DNA of 64,000 nt from Carallia brachiata (lineage: Eukaryota > Streptophyta > Magnoliopsida > Malpighiales > Rhizophoraceae). Of this stretch, positions 26,501 to 38,872 are shown in pieces; the stretch's first letter is position 1; each line of letters begins with the position of its first letter. The notes below the pieces were generated by a model. That model saw nothing but the letters and a program-made list of their open reading frames with translations. It did not search any database and was not told where the DNA came from. The translations under genes were made by a program, and so were the position numbers. The DNA lies in contig JADCRB010000124.1 in the NCBI GenBank assembly GCA_021464245.1, forward strand, positions 62,001 to 126,000, read 5' to 3'.

Positions 26501-27600
26501 AATGCAGTTGTTTTATGGGATCGGCTGCCTCCCTTCAATTTAAGCTGTCATGCAGTATGAAAGATCTGTGTGCATCCATTATTACAATTTACAAGAGGGG
26601 AAAAAGTTTATGGCCAAATGATTTCTCCTAATTGTCTCCACACGAAATTTTTTTTGTACAACCAGAAACGTATTTTGTGTAACCAAATCGATAAAAAGTA
26701 ATTCAAAAAATATTATTATTTTTTTGTTGCACATTTTTCTTATATGGTTGCACAAAAAATGCTTGTGGTTGCACAAAAAAAATTCATGTGGACGTAGTAG
26801 GGAAAAGTTGTTTGGACATGTAATGATACCCTTACAAGAGGAAGCCGTGTAGTGCAACTGACTACCCACATCAGCTTTATTTCTCTCCTTTCCATTTGTA
26901 CTTGTATATCTCTCTAATTCCCACTCCTCCTTCATCTCCTTCTTTCTTTTAGCTTATACACATAACATGTTTATATATCTGTGGTGTACACTTTGGCTTT
27001 ATGTTGGTACTGCTGTGCTGCTTTTCTACTTTAATTTTGCTTTGCTCTTTTCGATATTCTTTGCTAGTATACTCGTACACTACTTGAAAGTGTGCATAAC
27101 GAAAACGAAAGTGAGGCGTATTTTAACCCCTCCAACAAAAAAAAAAAAGAAAAGGAGTGAAGAGTACGTCTCCCTTTAAATCTGATCCGTTGATTCTTTG
27201 GTTTTTTTCGTTTATCCAACATGTTGAGGGGTGGCTAACCGTCTGTCAGCAACAGTCCGGATTGATACAATATATATGCTGTTGCTGTCCATTATCTTTT
27301 GAACTTGTTGCAGGGACGGACGTGGAATATTTATGCAGTGGAAGAATAAGGAAGGAAAGACAGCGTGCATGCCATTGCCATCCAATACTAGCTTGTTTCT
27401 CTCTCTCTTTGTCTTCCCTAGTTCTTTCTTTCGCTCTCTCCCCTAATTAGGTTAATTTCCAAGGAAAGAAAACAAATCAAAAGAAAAATTAAAAGAAAGA
27501 AAATTATACCTACACTAAGATTAAAAAAAAAACATAAAAAAAACAGAAGAGTCTTTACATATTTATTGGATACATCTTTTTAAGCATTCAGAAATTGGAG
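23570..27600. other. Intergenic; NAC 3' UTR then gene-free DNA
   Basis: 23570 to about 24050 should contain the NAC 3' UTR. The rest is AT-rich with homopolymers. A moderately GC-rich patch at 24950-25250 gives overlapping short frames on both strands but no motif. I see no gene. Confidence 0.45.
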
Positions 27601-27627
27601 ATAAGCTAAATCAGGCAAAGATATAGC

Positions 27628-27659
<32 letters not shown>

Positions 27660-27849
27660 CGAGAGTATTTAGCAATGACTTCAAATGCAGAAGACAGAAG
27701 GGGTAAGAATTGGTCGCGGAGAAAGTGACGCATTTGAAGCCAAAGCAAAATTAAACATACATATCCAACATTATTGTACGTACGTTGGACTTGGACGTGG
27801 TCCATATGCATATATATGACATGAATATGAAAGAAAGAATATGATCCAT

Positions 27850-27884
<35 letters not shown>

Positions 27885-28932
27885 GTTTTTTTGTAGGGCT
27901 GCACCTGCACCTGCACCTGCACCTGCACCGTGCGCTAGCTCTCTCTGTCTCTCGCGGTAGTACAGTTGCGCAAGAACTAAGGCTAAATACATTTTTTTTT
28001 TCGATCGGCACAGTGTAATATGTATTTACAACATGACCAACACAACAACTGTTACATATGTTTACAATAATAAGGATAGAAGGAGATAATACAACTCCTT
28101 CCATTAACCCTCCAATCATAAGGTTCCAACATTCCACAAATATAAAAATCTTTCCATTTCCAAGATTATGTAATGACATACAAATAATTGCGCAATGGTT
28201 GAAGGGAGCGCCTCTGCATAAGGAATTGAGATACACTACTCTAGCTATAATTAAGTCTTGTTATTGGGTCTCTGTTTTCTTAATCATTTCTCATGAATGA
28301 GGTTTTTTCTTCATACAATGAAAGCTTAAGTAAAGACAATATTTATAAAAATAATGATATTCTTCTCCACATGATAACATGACTAAGTTACACAAATAGA
28401 TTTTTAAATGATGTGCATAATTTGATTAATTATATAAAATAAAAACACTAAACGAGAAAGTTTCTAAGCTAACTTATAATCTTCTTTACTTAGTGTATTC
28501 GTGCAATTTATTAAATAAATGAAGTCCAGAAGAATAGCATTAATTACTCTATTTATATAATCATGGTACCTCTTGATTCTTAAGAGTGTGTCACTATCGC
28601 TACATGCCACATCAGGCTGTAACTATATATGTAACTAAAACTATTTAGATGAGTGAGGGTAGCTTTCTTATTTTGTTTAAACTAAGCCGATCACTAGCTA
28701 CCTTCAAGACAAAATAATATTAATAATAATAATGAATAAATAAAATAAAGAGTGTTGAATTGAGAGTTGACATCATCACTTCTAATCTCATTGAGTGGGG
28801 CTGACAAATAGAGATAGATAACAGAATTAAGGTATTTGTTATTTTTTTTATTATTTTTTTTTTGTCTGTCTTGAAATTTTTTTGAAGACCTAAATCTTAA
28901 AGCATGCTTTCTCTTAGTTACTAGAGTGGGCC

Positions 28933-28958
<26 letters not shown>
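27628..28958. repeat. Cluster of (GA)n/(CT)n microsatellites and a hexamer repeat
   Basis: (GA)n at 27628-27652, (CT)n at 27852-27881, a CTGCAC hexamer repeated about five times at 27899-27929, and (CT)n at 28932-28958. The two nearest tracts are inverted relative to each other and could pair. No gene in between is supported. Confidence 0.85.
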
Positions 28959-28959
<1 letters not shown>

Positions 28960-28964
<5 letters not shown>

Positions 28965-31900
28965 GCGGCCACACCCCGACACCCGCACACGCAAAATGCA
29001 TAAATGACAACGCCCATAGTTTGTGCGGTGGGAATTTTCTTTAATTTGGTTCATTACTCGGCAGTCTTTCCTGCCTTTGGCTGGTACATACCGTATACAT
29101 GTGAATATGTTCAATCAGCCTCGATTGCATACTTAAATTGGCACACAGTGTGCTGCTGATTAACTAAGACAAGTAGTTTGGGTTTCGCCTTTCCATTTCC
29201 AAACAAACCAAAGTTAGATTTTTCTTACTCCGCTTTCCTACCTTCGTCTTTATTTGTGCGTTTCTATCCATGATCTATTAAGCAGTGATATGGATATCAA
29301 AATTTTTATTTAAGTGTTCTATATTTAATGTTATGTGGTCTAATAACTTTTCTTTTCGTTTCTTTTTTAAAGTATAAACTCCACCACCCAATAAGCCACT
29401 CATCTTATATTATTTAGTTTAAGAATTAATTGTATAATTACTTTAGTATCTCTGCAACATTACTCTTTGAGATCATGGGTTAAACAACTGCTTGCACGAG
29501 CCTCATGGGCCTGCAAGCTGCTTACCAACCAACAAAATTAATTAAGTTGGTGTTGGTATGACTATCATGACTGGTAAAAGCTCCAATAATTTCTCCTTTC
29601 ACGGACTTTTATTAAGAGTAATTTCAGTGATATTAAGACTTTACTACAACTTCTACATTAAAAGTGACAAGTTTCAATTTTTCTTTATATATCCTGTTTG
29701 TTTATTGTACCAGCTAACATTTGTGTTTAGTTTGACAATGCATCGCATGATTGAATAAAAAATTTTAAACTTCTTAGTACTACATCTAAGGTCTGCAAGC
29801 TAGCTATAAGCTTAGTAATTAGTCTTATGGTAAAATAAAAATGCTACCGTATTTATTTAGTTGGAAATTTATTATATCGTAAGTTAATGAAACACATTTA
29901 AAGTAATGTGATTTTTTTAATGTTTAGATCAGAAAGAAGGTTAAACGATGTATGACCTCATCGCTTATTGTTTCAGCTTTAAGGGGGTAGTAATGTCATT
30001 TGACGTGTGGATGCCATGTCAATAACGGAGAATGTGATTGTAAAACGTCAAAAAACAAAAAAAAAAAAAAAATCTAAAGGATGTGAAGTCAGAGAGACGT
30101 TGCGAATGCTGGAGAAGTTGTTAGAGTTGTCTGTCTATGATTGCAGGAGTGGGGGGACTCTATAGTCTAAAAGCGCAGACTGGTTTATGCCAATTTCAAT
30201 AAACCACTAGTACTGATAGGTCTCTTTCTGGATGATGGCATGGGTTTGCATATAATTAACCATATATATATATATATATATATATAGCTTCTATAACGTA
30301 AGCAGATTCTAGGCCCGCGAGGCCCCATCTATCTGCAGCGTATAAATTATTAGCACATTACGTTGCAAACATTTAATTTGTAGGTCTGACGGTTTATCAC
30401 ATAATTGTTTCAGAGCAATCAATCGAGTTAAAACTTAAATGTACTTCAATAAATGAATCAAGAATTCGAACTAAGTCACTATCTCAGTTATTGTTTGATG
30501 CTTCAAAACTTGTTATTTCTCTAAAATTTGTAGAGTGCACGCTTTTGTTTCTTATTCCATTAGATTCGATCCCCAATTAAGGAGTGGCAATGTTACGTGC
30601 TATTCAGTTTGTGCTGCCGCATTGCTTGTCTTTTTTTTTTTTTTTACCTCCTCCTTTTAGTCCACCTCATTGGTAAGGGAGGGAGAATTTCATTTCTGAT
30701 CTTTGATGTCTTTAAATTGATCACTCTGAGTTAGGCCAGCCCAACTCGATTTTCTGTGCACTTTGTACACAGCCTAAAATTAAATCATGATTGAGAGAAC
30801 GACGGCAATTAGCCATAATCGATTCAGATGTTGCGTAGGTTCTTTTTGTACTCCCTTCAGGCTTGATGAATGAATGACTAGAGAGTTAGAGGTCTGCACA
30901 AGTAATTTAATGGTCCGTCAGCCCAATAGTCTCTACAATTCAAATACTTCAACCACTTATTTTTGGCTGTGCCTTGTATATTATTAACATACATTCCAGT
31001 GCTATGATTGTTTCATTTGCAGAATCTATGGTCAGGTTGACATTCCAGTTTTACCTAAATGGGAGAGTTCTTTTAGGACCATGTGAAAATTTACCTATTA
31101 TTTCTTCAAAGCGTGCTCAACGCATAAGAAAATTAATTGTATTTGAGAAACATAAATAGTTGTTATAATTATGGTTCAAGCAATGCACTAACTATCTCTC
31201 TTATCGTCACTCTCTCTCAGCCTCGCTTTCTCTCCCAGGCATCTCCAACAACAACCACACAGCTTAATTCTCATCTGGCCGGCAATGATGGTTAGTCACC
31301 ACCGTCGGCCAGCCACCTGCTCCCTCTTCCTCTCCTCTCTTCTCCACTATTCCTCATGGTGTCTATTACCTCCATTCCTCCCCTCTTTTCTTCTCCCCCC
31401 TCCTTTGCCTCTCTCTTATGGTGTGTTAGTTAGTTTGTTTTTAAGATCTAACCCCAATAAAAATGCCCATAGTCATTCTAGTGCCGGATTCAAATTCCTC
31501 TCGCGATAGTTGTCATTGCCATTGCCGTTGTCATTGCCATTGCCATTGTCTTAGTCTTCTTCGTCGACAACGGCGCAGCCTTACCGGCCATCCCTCGACT
31601 CTGTTATGAACCACTCAGTTGCAGCTGAAGACGGCGTCGACAATGTTGTGGATGCAACCTCTATTACAGGTCTCGTTGTTGCTCTGGCAATTAATGCCGG
31701 CGACGTCAATAGTGCCACCGCCGAAGCCAGTGTCCTCACCGACCTGGCCATTGTCGCCACCGGAGCAGTCTCCACTACTAGTGCCACTGTTGCTGCCAAT
31801 GATGTCATCACCGATGCCGCCACAACCACCATTGTCTCCTCCGCTCGCCAGCGTAACTTCTGGATCTGGTTGGAATGAATTCTGTGAATTTATTTTGGGA

Positions 31901-34695
31901 TAGGTGTTAGGCGTTGTTTGGTTGGGTGTATTTTATGTTGTGTGTGTTGTTCTGATTGTGTTCTGTTGTATGTTTGTAGTCTAAAATTGTGGGAAATCGT
32001 TACCGAGTATACTCGGTCAACTTTCGTTATAATTCCGTCGATGTGCAGTGCGTGCTGTTATAAGCAGTTTTGTCTGGATAAAGTAAATTTGTCTGATACC
32101 TCAATTTTAAATAAGTCCAATGTCAGTTTGATTTTTTCTCTCATCAAGGAGACTTGTCAAAAACAAACTTTGTGTGTCCTTAATTAATGTTCATATTAAT
32201 TAAGTCAGATGTAGGCTAATCTGACTGTCTTATATTTTTATTTTAAGAAGGTATTTCTAACATTTTTAGATTGATTCTATGTATAATTTTAAAATTTATT
32301 AATGCTACGTTTCTCTTCGCTAAAAAAAAAAAATAGATGGTTCAGGCGACACATAGAGTAGAAATGATGTCATGAATCTAAGATCTGCCGACAAAAAGTA
32401 ATGCTTACCATAAAAAAAAAAAAAAAGAATTGGACAATGTTGAAAAAATAAATTTATGTCTGAATGAAAACAAAAATGTTAAGCCAATAGCTATACAAGT
32501 CCCACATCTGGAAGCGAACCAGATGCCACGAACTATACTTACGAAGTTACACACCATTGAAGATAGTTTTAGTTTCCCATATACTTTGTGGATTATGAAG
32601 CATTCCAATGAAACATGTCTGACTTTTCGACCTAACAGCTTGTTTGGAATGTACAAATTTTGGGGAACTTAAAAAATTTCTCCAATTCTTTATCTGGTAG
32701 GAGTCTTTTCCAAACACAAAAATTCAATTAAAATTCGTAGACTTGAAAAATATATGGATATTGAAGAATTGATAATTCTCACCAAAATATGTGAGATATA
32801 TAAACTTAATCTCACTCATTCTATCCATCTGAAAAGTACTTGTACTACACAACCATTCAATTCTTCTATTTTAGGATCTACACCAAAAAGGAGATTAATT
32901 TTAAATTTTAATTATCAAAATAATTAGATTGAATTTTAGGTTGATACCAAATGACCACTGAAGATGGGTTAAAGAATCAAAAACTCAATATATTGTCTCC
33001 ACCCACGTATCATTGTACGTAGAAGTGTCCAGTGACTAAACAAGCCATCAAATTAATAATGCACTTTTCGTCTCTCAAAGAAGAAGAATAACACGGGGCT
33101 ATGAAGCTTCTGTGCTGCATTTAAACAAGTGTTCAGCAAGATTATCTCTATGTTGTGTGCTATTCACCAATTTTTATATATATATATAGTGGTTTTCTAG
33201 CACCAAATCCTTGGGAAAAGTACTTGTGTTTAGAATGGAGAGGCTTGACATCAAGCTAGGAGAATCATTCTTATCTCAAATAATTAGCTATTATGGTCTA
33301 CATATGAGAAAAGGACATAGGAAATGAGCAGGGGGAACAGAAAATTTGCATAAAAGATTTGGGGGGAGGGGGGTGGTCATATTAATTTCTAGGCTTATCT
33401 GATGAAGAATTGATCAAAGAAAGCCGGGAAACGGCGACATTCCTCATTTACTCTTCTTTTCATAACTGATCCCGAGAAGGTTATACATATATGATTATGA
33501 TGAAGAGACAAGGAAGGGTTCACGCAGGAAAGCAGTGGCAAGGAATCGGTGCTTAGAAGAGGTAATTGAACCTGTAAAAATACAAAGTGGAGTGAGATTA
33601 AGCAAATATATATCTATTCAGGCCTTTGATGATTCAAGCATTTTTTTTCTTCCCCAGGCTTTGTCATTTGGCTTCAGTTAGCTACTAAGAGATCACATTG
33701 ATTAGAGCCAACATAATGAATTCTCCATCAGAATTGTTTGTTCCTCGTGGATTGACCAAAGAAGGCCAGTGAAAGAGAAATTAGGGGCAAAAAGAAACCC
33801 GAGTAAATAATTAAGTGGAAAATATTAAGATTACATTACACAAAACCAAAAGGCCCGTTTAATGAAGACAAAGGGAAAACTGTACTTTTTATAGCTCTGC
33901 AACTTTTTCTGAAAAACCTGCTGGCGTGCCCAACGAAGCAGCGACAACAGTAACGACCTACCAAGATGAAAACGAGAGAAAGAGGGATGAAAACCGTCAA
34001 TTACATCAGGCGGCTAAGCCTCATAATCTGAAGCCAGCCAGGAAAGTTTTTTAACTTGTTTTACATTCACTCAAAACGACACAACAGGAATGATAGAGAG
34101 AGAGAGAGAGAGAGAGGAGGAGAGGAGGAGGAGTTGGTAGCCAAAGAGAATAAAATTAGATGTTGGAAACCATCGGCATTTGTTTTTGCTGATACATCGG
34201 GGAGAAAAAAGCCCTACTCCTACCCACAAAAAGAAAACATCAATCTCGGGCAACATGAGACCATTTCCATGTAGCTATCCATTTAAATTCTGTAATCGAT
34301 AGGCGCAAAACTTATTCGACAAAGAACATTGTTATATAGAAGACATGGTGGAAAATGGAAAGTGGAGACTGGAGAGTTGCGCTCCCTTTCATATGTGTTA
34401 TCTTTATAATTGCTAATCAACCCCATAGCATAAGCCAACTAGCCCCCAATTCCTCTCTCCCCCTCCCACACAAAGACTTCAATAAATAAATCAAACATTT
34501 CCCCCAAGGAGAATCTTGAGACGCATTTGCAACAGTGGCTCAAATTATGGTGAGCACACACATATATATATTAAAGCACAAATGAGAGAAGGCAAAGAAC
34601 AAAGAAGAAAGTGATTAGCTGCCTTGATAAATATGGATATTCACTCTAAATTTGTCATCTTCTTGTTGTGTGAGAGTGCACTGAGAGGAAAAAGA
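28960..34695. other. Long gene-poor stretch
   Basis: AT-rich with a (TA)n at 30262-30286, poly-A/T runs, an Ala/Val-coding patch near 31606-31880 and a possible short inverted-end element near 32640-32960. A (GA)n lies at 34098-34119. The right end should hold the 3' UTR of the B3 gene. No other gene could be supported on either strand. Confidence 0.45.
31606..31880 (+). other. GC-richer patch with an Ala/Val-rich open frame
   Basis: The plus strand has a 90-codon frame of low complexity, rich in A, V, T and D, in otherwise AT-rich DNA. A second patch of similar style lies at about 17640-17930 (+), with VVFAVSAAARTVVPIVGALV in frame. Neither has a signal, domain or clear start context. Shared origin as a repeat is possible but not shown. 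Confidence 0.3.
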
Positions 34696-34738
34696 TCAAA
34701 TATCTAGTTCCGGCCGAGAAATGTATGGCTTCTTCTTG

Positions 34739-36046
34739 TCAAACAAATCGGAGAATGGAATTCGTAGGAGTGGCGTGGCACCATAATGAGGATGATAAGA
34801 AAGTTACTGCTGCTGTGCTGGCAGAGGGACTGTTCGCATGAGGTGTATTTATGTTTGATGACAACACATCACATTCATGAGACTGATCAGTTATGGGGCA
34901 AACCACGTTAACCCCGAACAACCTAAGTCTCTTTGCTGCTGCTTTCCCTTGGATCACTGGCACCGACTCATATGCCATTCGCTGTTGTTCTTCTGGGGTT
35001 GGGGCTGCTGCTGCTGCTGCTGCTGCCCCCGCCGATCTCATATTGTAGAATGTTGACCCAAGGGATGATGAACGAGGGTTTATCTTTACCGCATTGCTGT
35101 AGTTATTGTGACCATAGCAAGAAGGTCCGTAGCCATAAGAGCCACCACCGCTGTAATAAGCATTTATATTGGGCGGCGAATTGGACAAGTAGGGGTCCCT
35201 AGGCACAATTGGTGTTGTCGGTGTTGTTGGATTCATGAGAAGAGGGCTCCAAGTGATGGATGAGAAAGGGTGCTGCTGCTGGTAGCCGTAGCCATGGTGA
35301 TAACACTGGTGATAATTGGTAGCTGTAGTAGTACTGGGATGGAGCACATCAGGGCGGCGCCTCCAATCAATGTACAAACGATCCTTTCCTGAATCACCTA
35401 ACCCTCGCTGAAAAGAGACGATATCGCCGGCATCAAGCTTTTTGTCCTTGACAAAACGGCTCCAACCCTTAGTCATGACATAGCTCTGGCTGCTGCTCCA
35501 GTACGAGTAGCGGAATCTCCAAGATTTCCCATTCCTGTCCTCGAAATTCAGAAGAAGCCCTTTGTCGTTGGTTGATGAGTCCAAAGGAAAGTACTTCTCT
35601 GCGTGCTGCTTTGGGATGACAAGTCGATTGAGCTTCCCTACGTCGCTTGGAGTCACCACCTTGTTGAACATGTGCTCCTTCTCCATCACATGTACTACGA
35701 CAGCCGCCGCTGATTCTTCCCCCCGGCCATGTTCCTCATGGAGCTTGGAAGCAGCCCCAGTGCCAATATTAAACTCGCAGTTGCAGGGGTTAACACCTTC
35801 TGGCTCCTCCTTGTCGCACTCGTACTTGTTGTTCCCCAACCAATTAGAGGTAGAACCCACTTGGCGGCGATGCTGGTTCTCGTAGATGTGCATTTGGGGT
35901 ACAGCTGCTGTGAACTGGGCGTTGTGCCGCTGCCGCTGCCGCTGCTGGGAGGATGAAGAAGAGGTTGGGGATGAGGAGTTAGAAGAGCAAAACAACTGTC
36001 GCTCACCTTTGCTCTTCATCCTCATCATCGTATTATTATTCCTCAT
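34739..36046 (-). CDS. NGATHA-like B3-domain transcription factor
   Basis: Single coding exon, 435 residues as read. The B3 DNA-binding domain spans about residues 125-231 ([66 protein letters not shown]). An RLRLFGV repression-type motif lies near residue 373, as in NGA/RAV proteins, which control lateral organ, style and leaf-margin development in the nucleus. Flanking regions are low complexity (Ser, Gln/Arg, His/Tyr, a poly-Ala run). The first ATG in frame is 36046; the upstream part lacks another ATG. The end is suspicious: the read frame stops at 34739 after ILRFV, whereas another frame continues to [15 protein letters not shown] with a stop at 34696, and LDI is the usual NGA terminus. 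An indel near 34770-34800 is likely. Confidence 0.88.
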   Translation of the reverse strand: MRNNNTMMRMKSKGERQLFCSSNSSSPTSSSSSQQRQRQRHNAQFTAAVPQMHIYENQHRRQVGSTSNWLGNNKYECDKEEPEGVNPCNCEFNIGTGAASKLHEEHGRGEESAAAVVVHVMEKEHMFNKVVTPSDVGKLNRLVIPKQHAEKYFPLDSSTNDKGLLLNFEDRNGKSWRFRYSYWSSSQSYVMTKGWSRFVKDKKLDAGDIVSFQRGLGDSGKDRLYIDWRRRPDVLHPSTTTATNYHQCYHHGYGYQQQHPFSSITWSPLLMNPTTPTTPIVPRDPYLSNSPPNINAYYSGGGSYGYGPSCYGHNNYSNAVKINPRSSSLGSTFYNMRSAGAAAAAAAAPTPEEQQRMAYESVPVIQGKAAAKRLRLFGVNVVCPITDQSHECDVLSSNINTPHANSPSASTAAVTFLSSSLWCHATPTNSILRFV

Positions 36047-37029
36047 ATTCGTAAGGTCTTCTACGCTGAAACCCGAACCCAATTATTCCATATACGGAGT
36101 ATTAATTGCCAACAAATTTAGCCTTCTTATTACTTTTTGGTGGATCCCAAGTCCCGACCTACTTAATTTTGGATAGAAGAAAATCTAGCAAACAACCCTT
36201 TTTTGTTTTTTGTTTTTTTTTTTTTTTTGGTCTGGAGAAGAAAGAAAAATAAGGAAACTAAATTAAATGACCTAGCAAGCAAGCAAGCAAGCAAAAAATT
36301 CATTAGCATATATATGGAGGAAAAGGGAATTAATTGAGAAAAGATAGCTAGCTAGGAAATTAATGTATTAGCAGAAAAAGATATATGGAAGGAGCAAAGG
36401 AAAATTCTTTCTTAAAAAAATGGGGGAAAATTGATTAAGAAGAGAAAGAAGAAAAAAGGGAACTGGTCTGGACTTTATGAGTTCAAAAGTCACTGCACTA
36501 GTCTGAAAAAATTTCCAAACTAACTGAGTTTTCCTGTCACCTTTTATGATCTTCTCTCTCAAATGTTTGCAGCCTCTCACTCTTCTAACTACTTTTTCAA
36601 GCACAGACTTTGTGCTATTTAAACCTCTTAAAAGTATTTTGCGCTATGGTTCAAAATATCCCTTCAATACACCAAAACACATGGGATTTGTACATGGACC
36701 CTAGGTCCATATATTTTTATGATATCGCTCGGTCCCCCTGTCCTTCCATCGTAACTTCTCTCCCTTTTCTTTTAGTTTTTGTTTTGAGTGGCATCACGGA
36801 GAGAAATATTAGAGAGGGATGGGGGAGGGCTTGACTGATTGAGCTTATAGCTAAGTGAACGTAGGGGTATGGTGAGGACGGGGACTGGGGTAGGGACCTC
36901 AAACTTTTATCTGATTTTGCTCTTGCAACCTTGTCGTTGTCACCATCCATGCCTATCGGCACATTTTGGTGAACGGGGAGTCTACTTAATACACATTTTC
37001 ATATGACTTGCGGCTGCGGAGTTTGGGGC

Positions 37030-37156
37030 GGCCCATGCTGCATTGCGAGACGCAGGCCCAACCACTGTCACAGTCACACTGGGCGAGGCGGACACCCAAA
37101 GCCCCAAAAAGCCACCGGGCGTGGTTTCTGTCTAAAAATGGGCCCCAAAGAGCCCA
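37030..37156. promoter_or_regulatory. Cluster of TGGGCY (site II type) motifs
   Basis: GGCCCA at 37030-37035 and 37055-37060, TGGGCC at 37139-37144 and AGCCCA at 37151-37156: four TGGGCY copies in 127 bp on both strands. Such TCP-bound site II motifs are typical of promoters of mitochondrial and ribosomal protein genes. The cluster lies about 600 bp upstream of the TIM13 pseudogene and may be its former promoter; that link is inference. Confidence 0.45.
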
Positions 37157-37373
37157 AGTTGATCTAGTCGGCATTTGGCGCGGGCTTCAAAACGTGTAGG
37201 TGGAGAAGGTTCTCTCTGTGGCGGGCGGGTTGGGAGTGCAATTGGGGGAAATTTAGAGGGGGTTGATGTGCCGATGCCTGCCTCGCCGTCTCTGCTCCAC
37301 TCGTTTGTCAAGACAAGTCGGTAGAAAAAGTGTTGATATTGTATGTGCACAAAATTGGAAGATGCTATAATAC

Positions 37374-37577
37374 AGCACTAAAGATTGTGTTTGAAAAATT
37401 TATCTGAATAGAATAATATCTTATTTCTTTTATAATTATATATTTTTATTTTTTACAATAAAAATATTATAAGATATATTTTTTTATTGTAAAACGTAAA
37501 GATCGTATATATTAAAAAAAAAAAGAGAATGTAATTCTTTTTAAATACAATTTGTGTGATCCTATAATTTTTGCTGA
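37374..37577. mobile_element. Fold-back MITE-like element, second copy
   Basis: Ends carry CAGCA in inverted orientation, and the arms resemble those at 18581-18768 (GTGTTTGAAAAATTTAT against an inverted ACAAATTGTATTT), with the same A/T core. About 200 bp. Target duplication unclear. Confidence 0.45.
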
Positions 37578-37754
37578 TAGTTTATATATAACTCATCATA
37601 AGAAGTGCCAGCACCTAGTCCGAGTGCAATAGGGCGTAAGTAGTTCATTAGCGGGAAGAGATCCAGAAAACAAGGAGCCCTGGCAGAGGGAGATGTTGTT
37701 GAGTGCAAAAAGCAAAGCAGCAGCAGCTGTAAGGTAAAGGTAGGGTAGCGCCAA

Positions 37755-38872
37755 ATGGATTAATTTTCATCGCCTTCAAGTGGCTCAGGACAGGAGGGTC
37801 CCAACGTTATAGACCAGTTCAAAACCCTGCTATCCCAAGCTTATGCTCACTAATTTCTCGGCTGCGTCTTCTCTTTGCTTCTTTTTTTTTTTTTTTCCCC
37901 TTGTTCACTATGGTAAATGTAAAGTATATCGTATGCCTCTGTTAACTCTTTCGGTATTGCTAATAATGTCAGTTAATTTGCTTGTCTATGTTTTTCTGTT
38001 TGTTTGACCCTTGCATGTTGCTACCTCCTTAGAGTTTTATTGGCTGGTGAAACTCTTTAATTTCGTTTATTTGTTTAATTTAATTTCTAGTTTATCACTG
38101 GAATTCCCACGATGCTTGTGGAGTTTCCTTATTAATGTAATTTGAGTTTTGACTTACCTGTCCGAACTGCTTGTCAATTAAATCTAGTAATCTATTATCG
38201 TGCCTGGTTTTTTTTTTTTGGGATGCCTATGTCGTATAAACTTCACTGAGATCAACTTATATGTGAAGCCCTTTAATGATGCTCTCTGCATTTGGATTAT
38301 TTTTGCAGAGGTAACCCTCCTGTCTACATCGTTTGTTTTGTCATTGGATGAACAACTCCACTTGGTTATTCCTCCTGTAGTGCTTGTACTGCTTGCTATG
38401 TTGTTTAAAGACGGCATAACCGCTGCTTTACTGGTGCTGGTGCTCAGCGAGCAGAGGGTATAAGAAAACTCAAACAGCCCTGTCTTTAGTTAGAAAATAA
38501 GTGCTGTGGAGAGATAACGCTTGGCATCGTGGGTTTGATAAGAGTCTTATTCTTGCTGTGGGGGCAACGGAAATTAATTGATCACCAATATTGAACACTT
38601 ACGGGAGGAGCCATTTTGACAGGGTGGGTCTGTTTTGCCTGTCTCCTTTGTGCTGGAATAACCTCACGCGTAGATTGCCCTTTGGACCTACGTAATTCCC
38701 CTTATTTGTTTGTTTGCAGACTCTAAAAAGGGACAAATGTTTGGAAAAGTGTATCACAAAACCAGGATCAAGCTTCGGCGGGAGTGAAGGCAGCAGTATC
38801 TCTAGGTGTACCGACCGCTACATTGAGGCAACCGGTATAGTCAGCAGAACTCTTTTCAGTGCACAGCGTTGA
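37755..38872 (+). pseudogene. TIM13: TIM13 (mitochondrial small Tim chaperone) pseudogene, intron retained
   Basis: Two exons with an intron of about 850 bp. Exon 1 starts ATG at 37755 and reads MD*FSSPSSGSGQEGPNVIDQ, then FKTLLSQAYAH*FLG. Exon 2 (38720-38872, AG acceptor at 38718-38719) reads TLKRDKCLEKCITKPGSSFG, then SEGSSISRCTDRYIEATGIV and SRTLFSAQR before TGA. Functional TIM13 works with TIM8 in the intermembrane space and needs twin CX3C motifs. Here the first is intact, but the second has lost its first cysteine (SSISRC for SSCISRC). Stops at codon 3 and in the exon 1 end arose by substitution. The retained intron shows a DNA-level duplicate, not a retrocopy. A working copy must exist elsewhere. 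Confidence 0.85.

Larger units (their letters stand above)
36047..37754. other. B3 gene upstream region and intergenic DNA
   Basis: 36047 to about 36700 is the leader/promoter side of the B3 gene, with a four-fold CAAG repeat near 36275 and poly-A/T runs. 36980-37300 is distinctly GC-rich and carries TGGGCY motifs. 37374-37577 is a fold-back element. No reading frame is supported. Confidence 0.5.

Noticed and set aside
27899..27929. Regular hexamer repeat considered as a CRISPR-like or coding repeat array
   Set aside because: Plain tandem microsatellite without spacers; CRISPR is not expected in a plant nucleus.
27611..28236. Minus-strand frames of 105, 161 and 73 codons
   Set aside because: Produced by (GA)n/(CT)n and hexamer repeats; low-complexity Arg-Glu and Cys-Arg runs only.
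32640..32960. Possible MITE with GTTTGG-like ends
   Set aside because: Inverted-end similarity too weak and no target duplication seen; left as a mention in the intergenic entry.
34933..36176. Plus-strand frames of 75-107 codons across the B3 gene
   Set aside because: Shadows of low-complexity coding on the minus strand, which carries the B3 domain.
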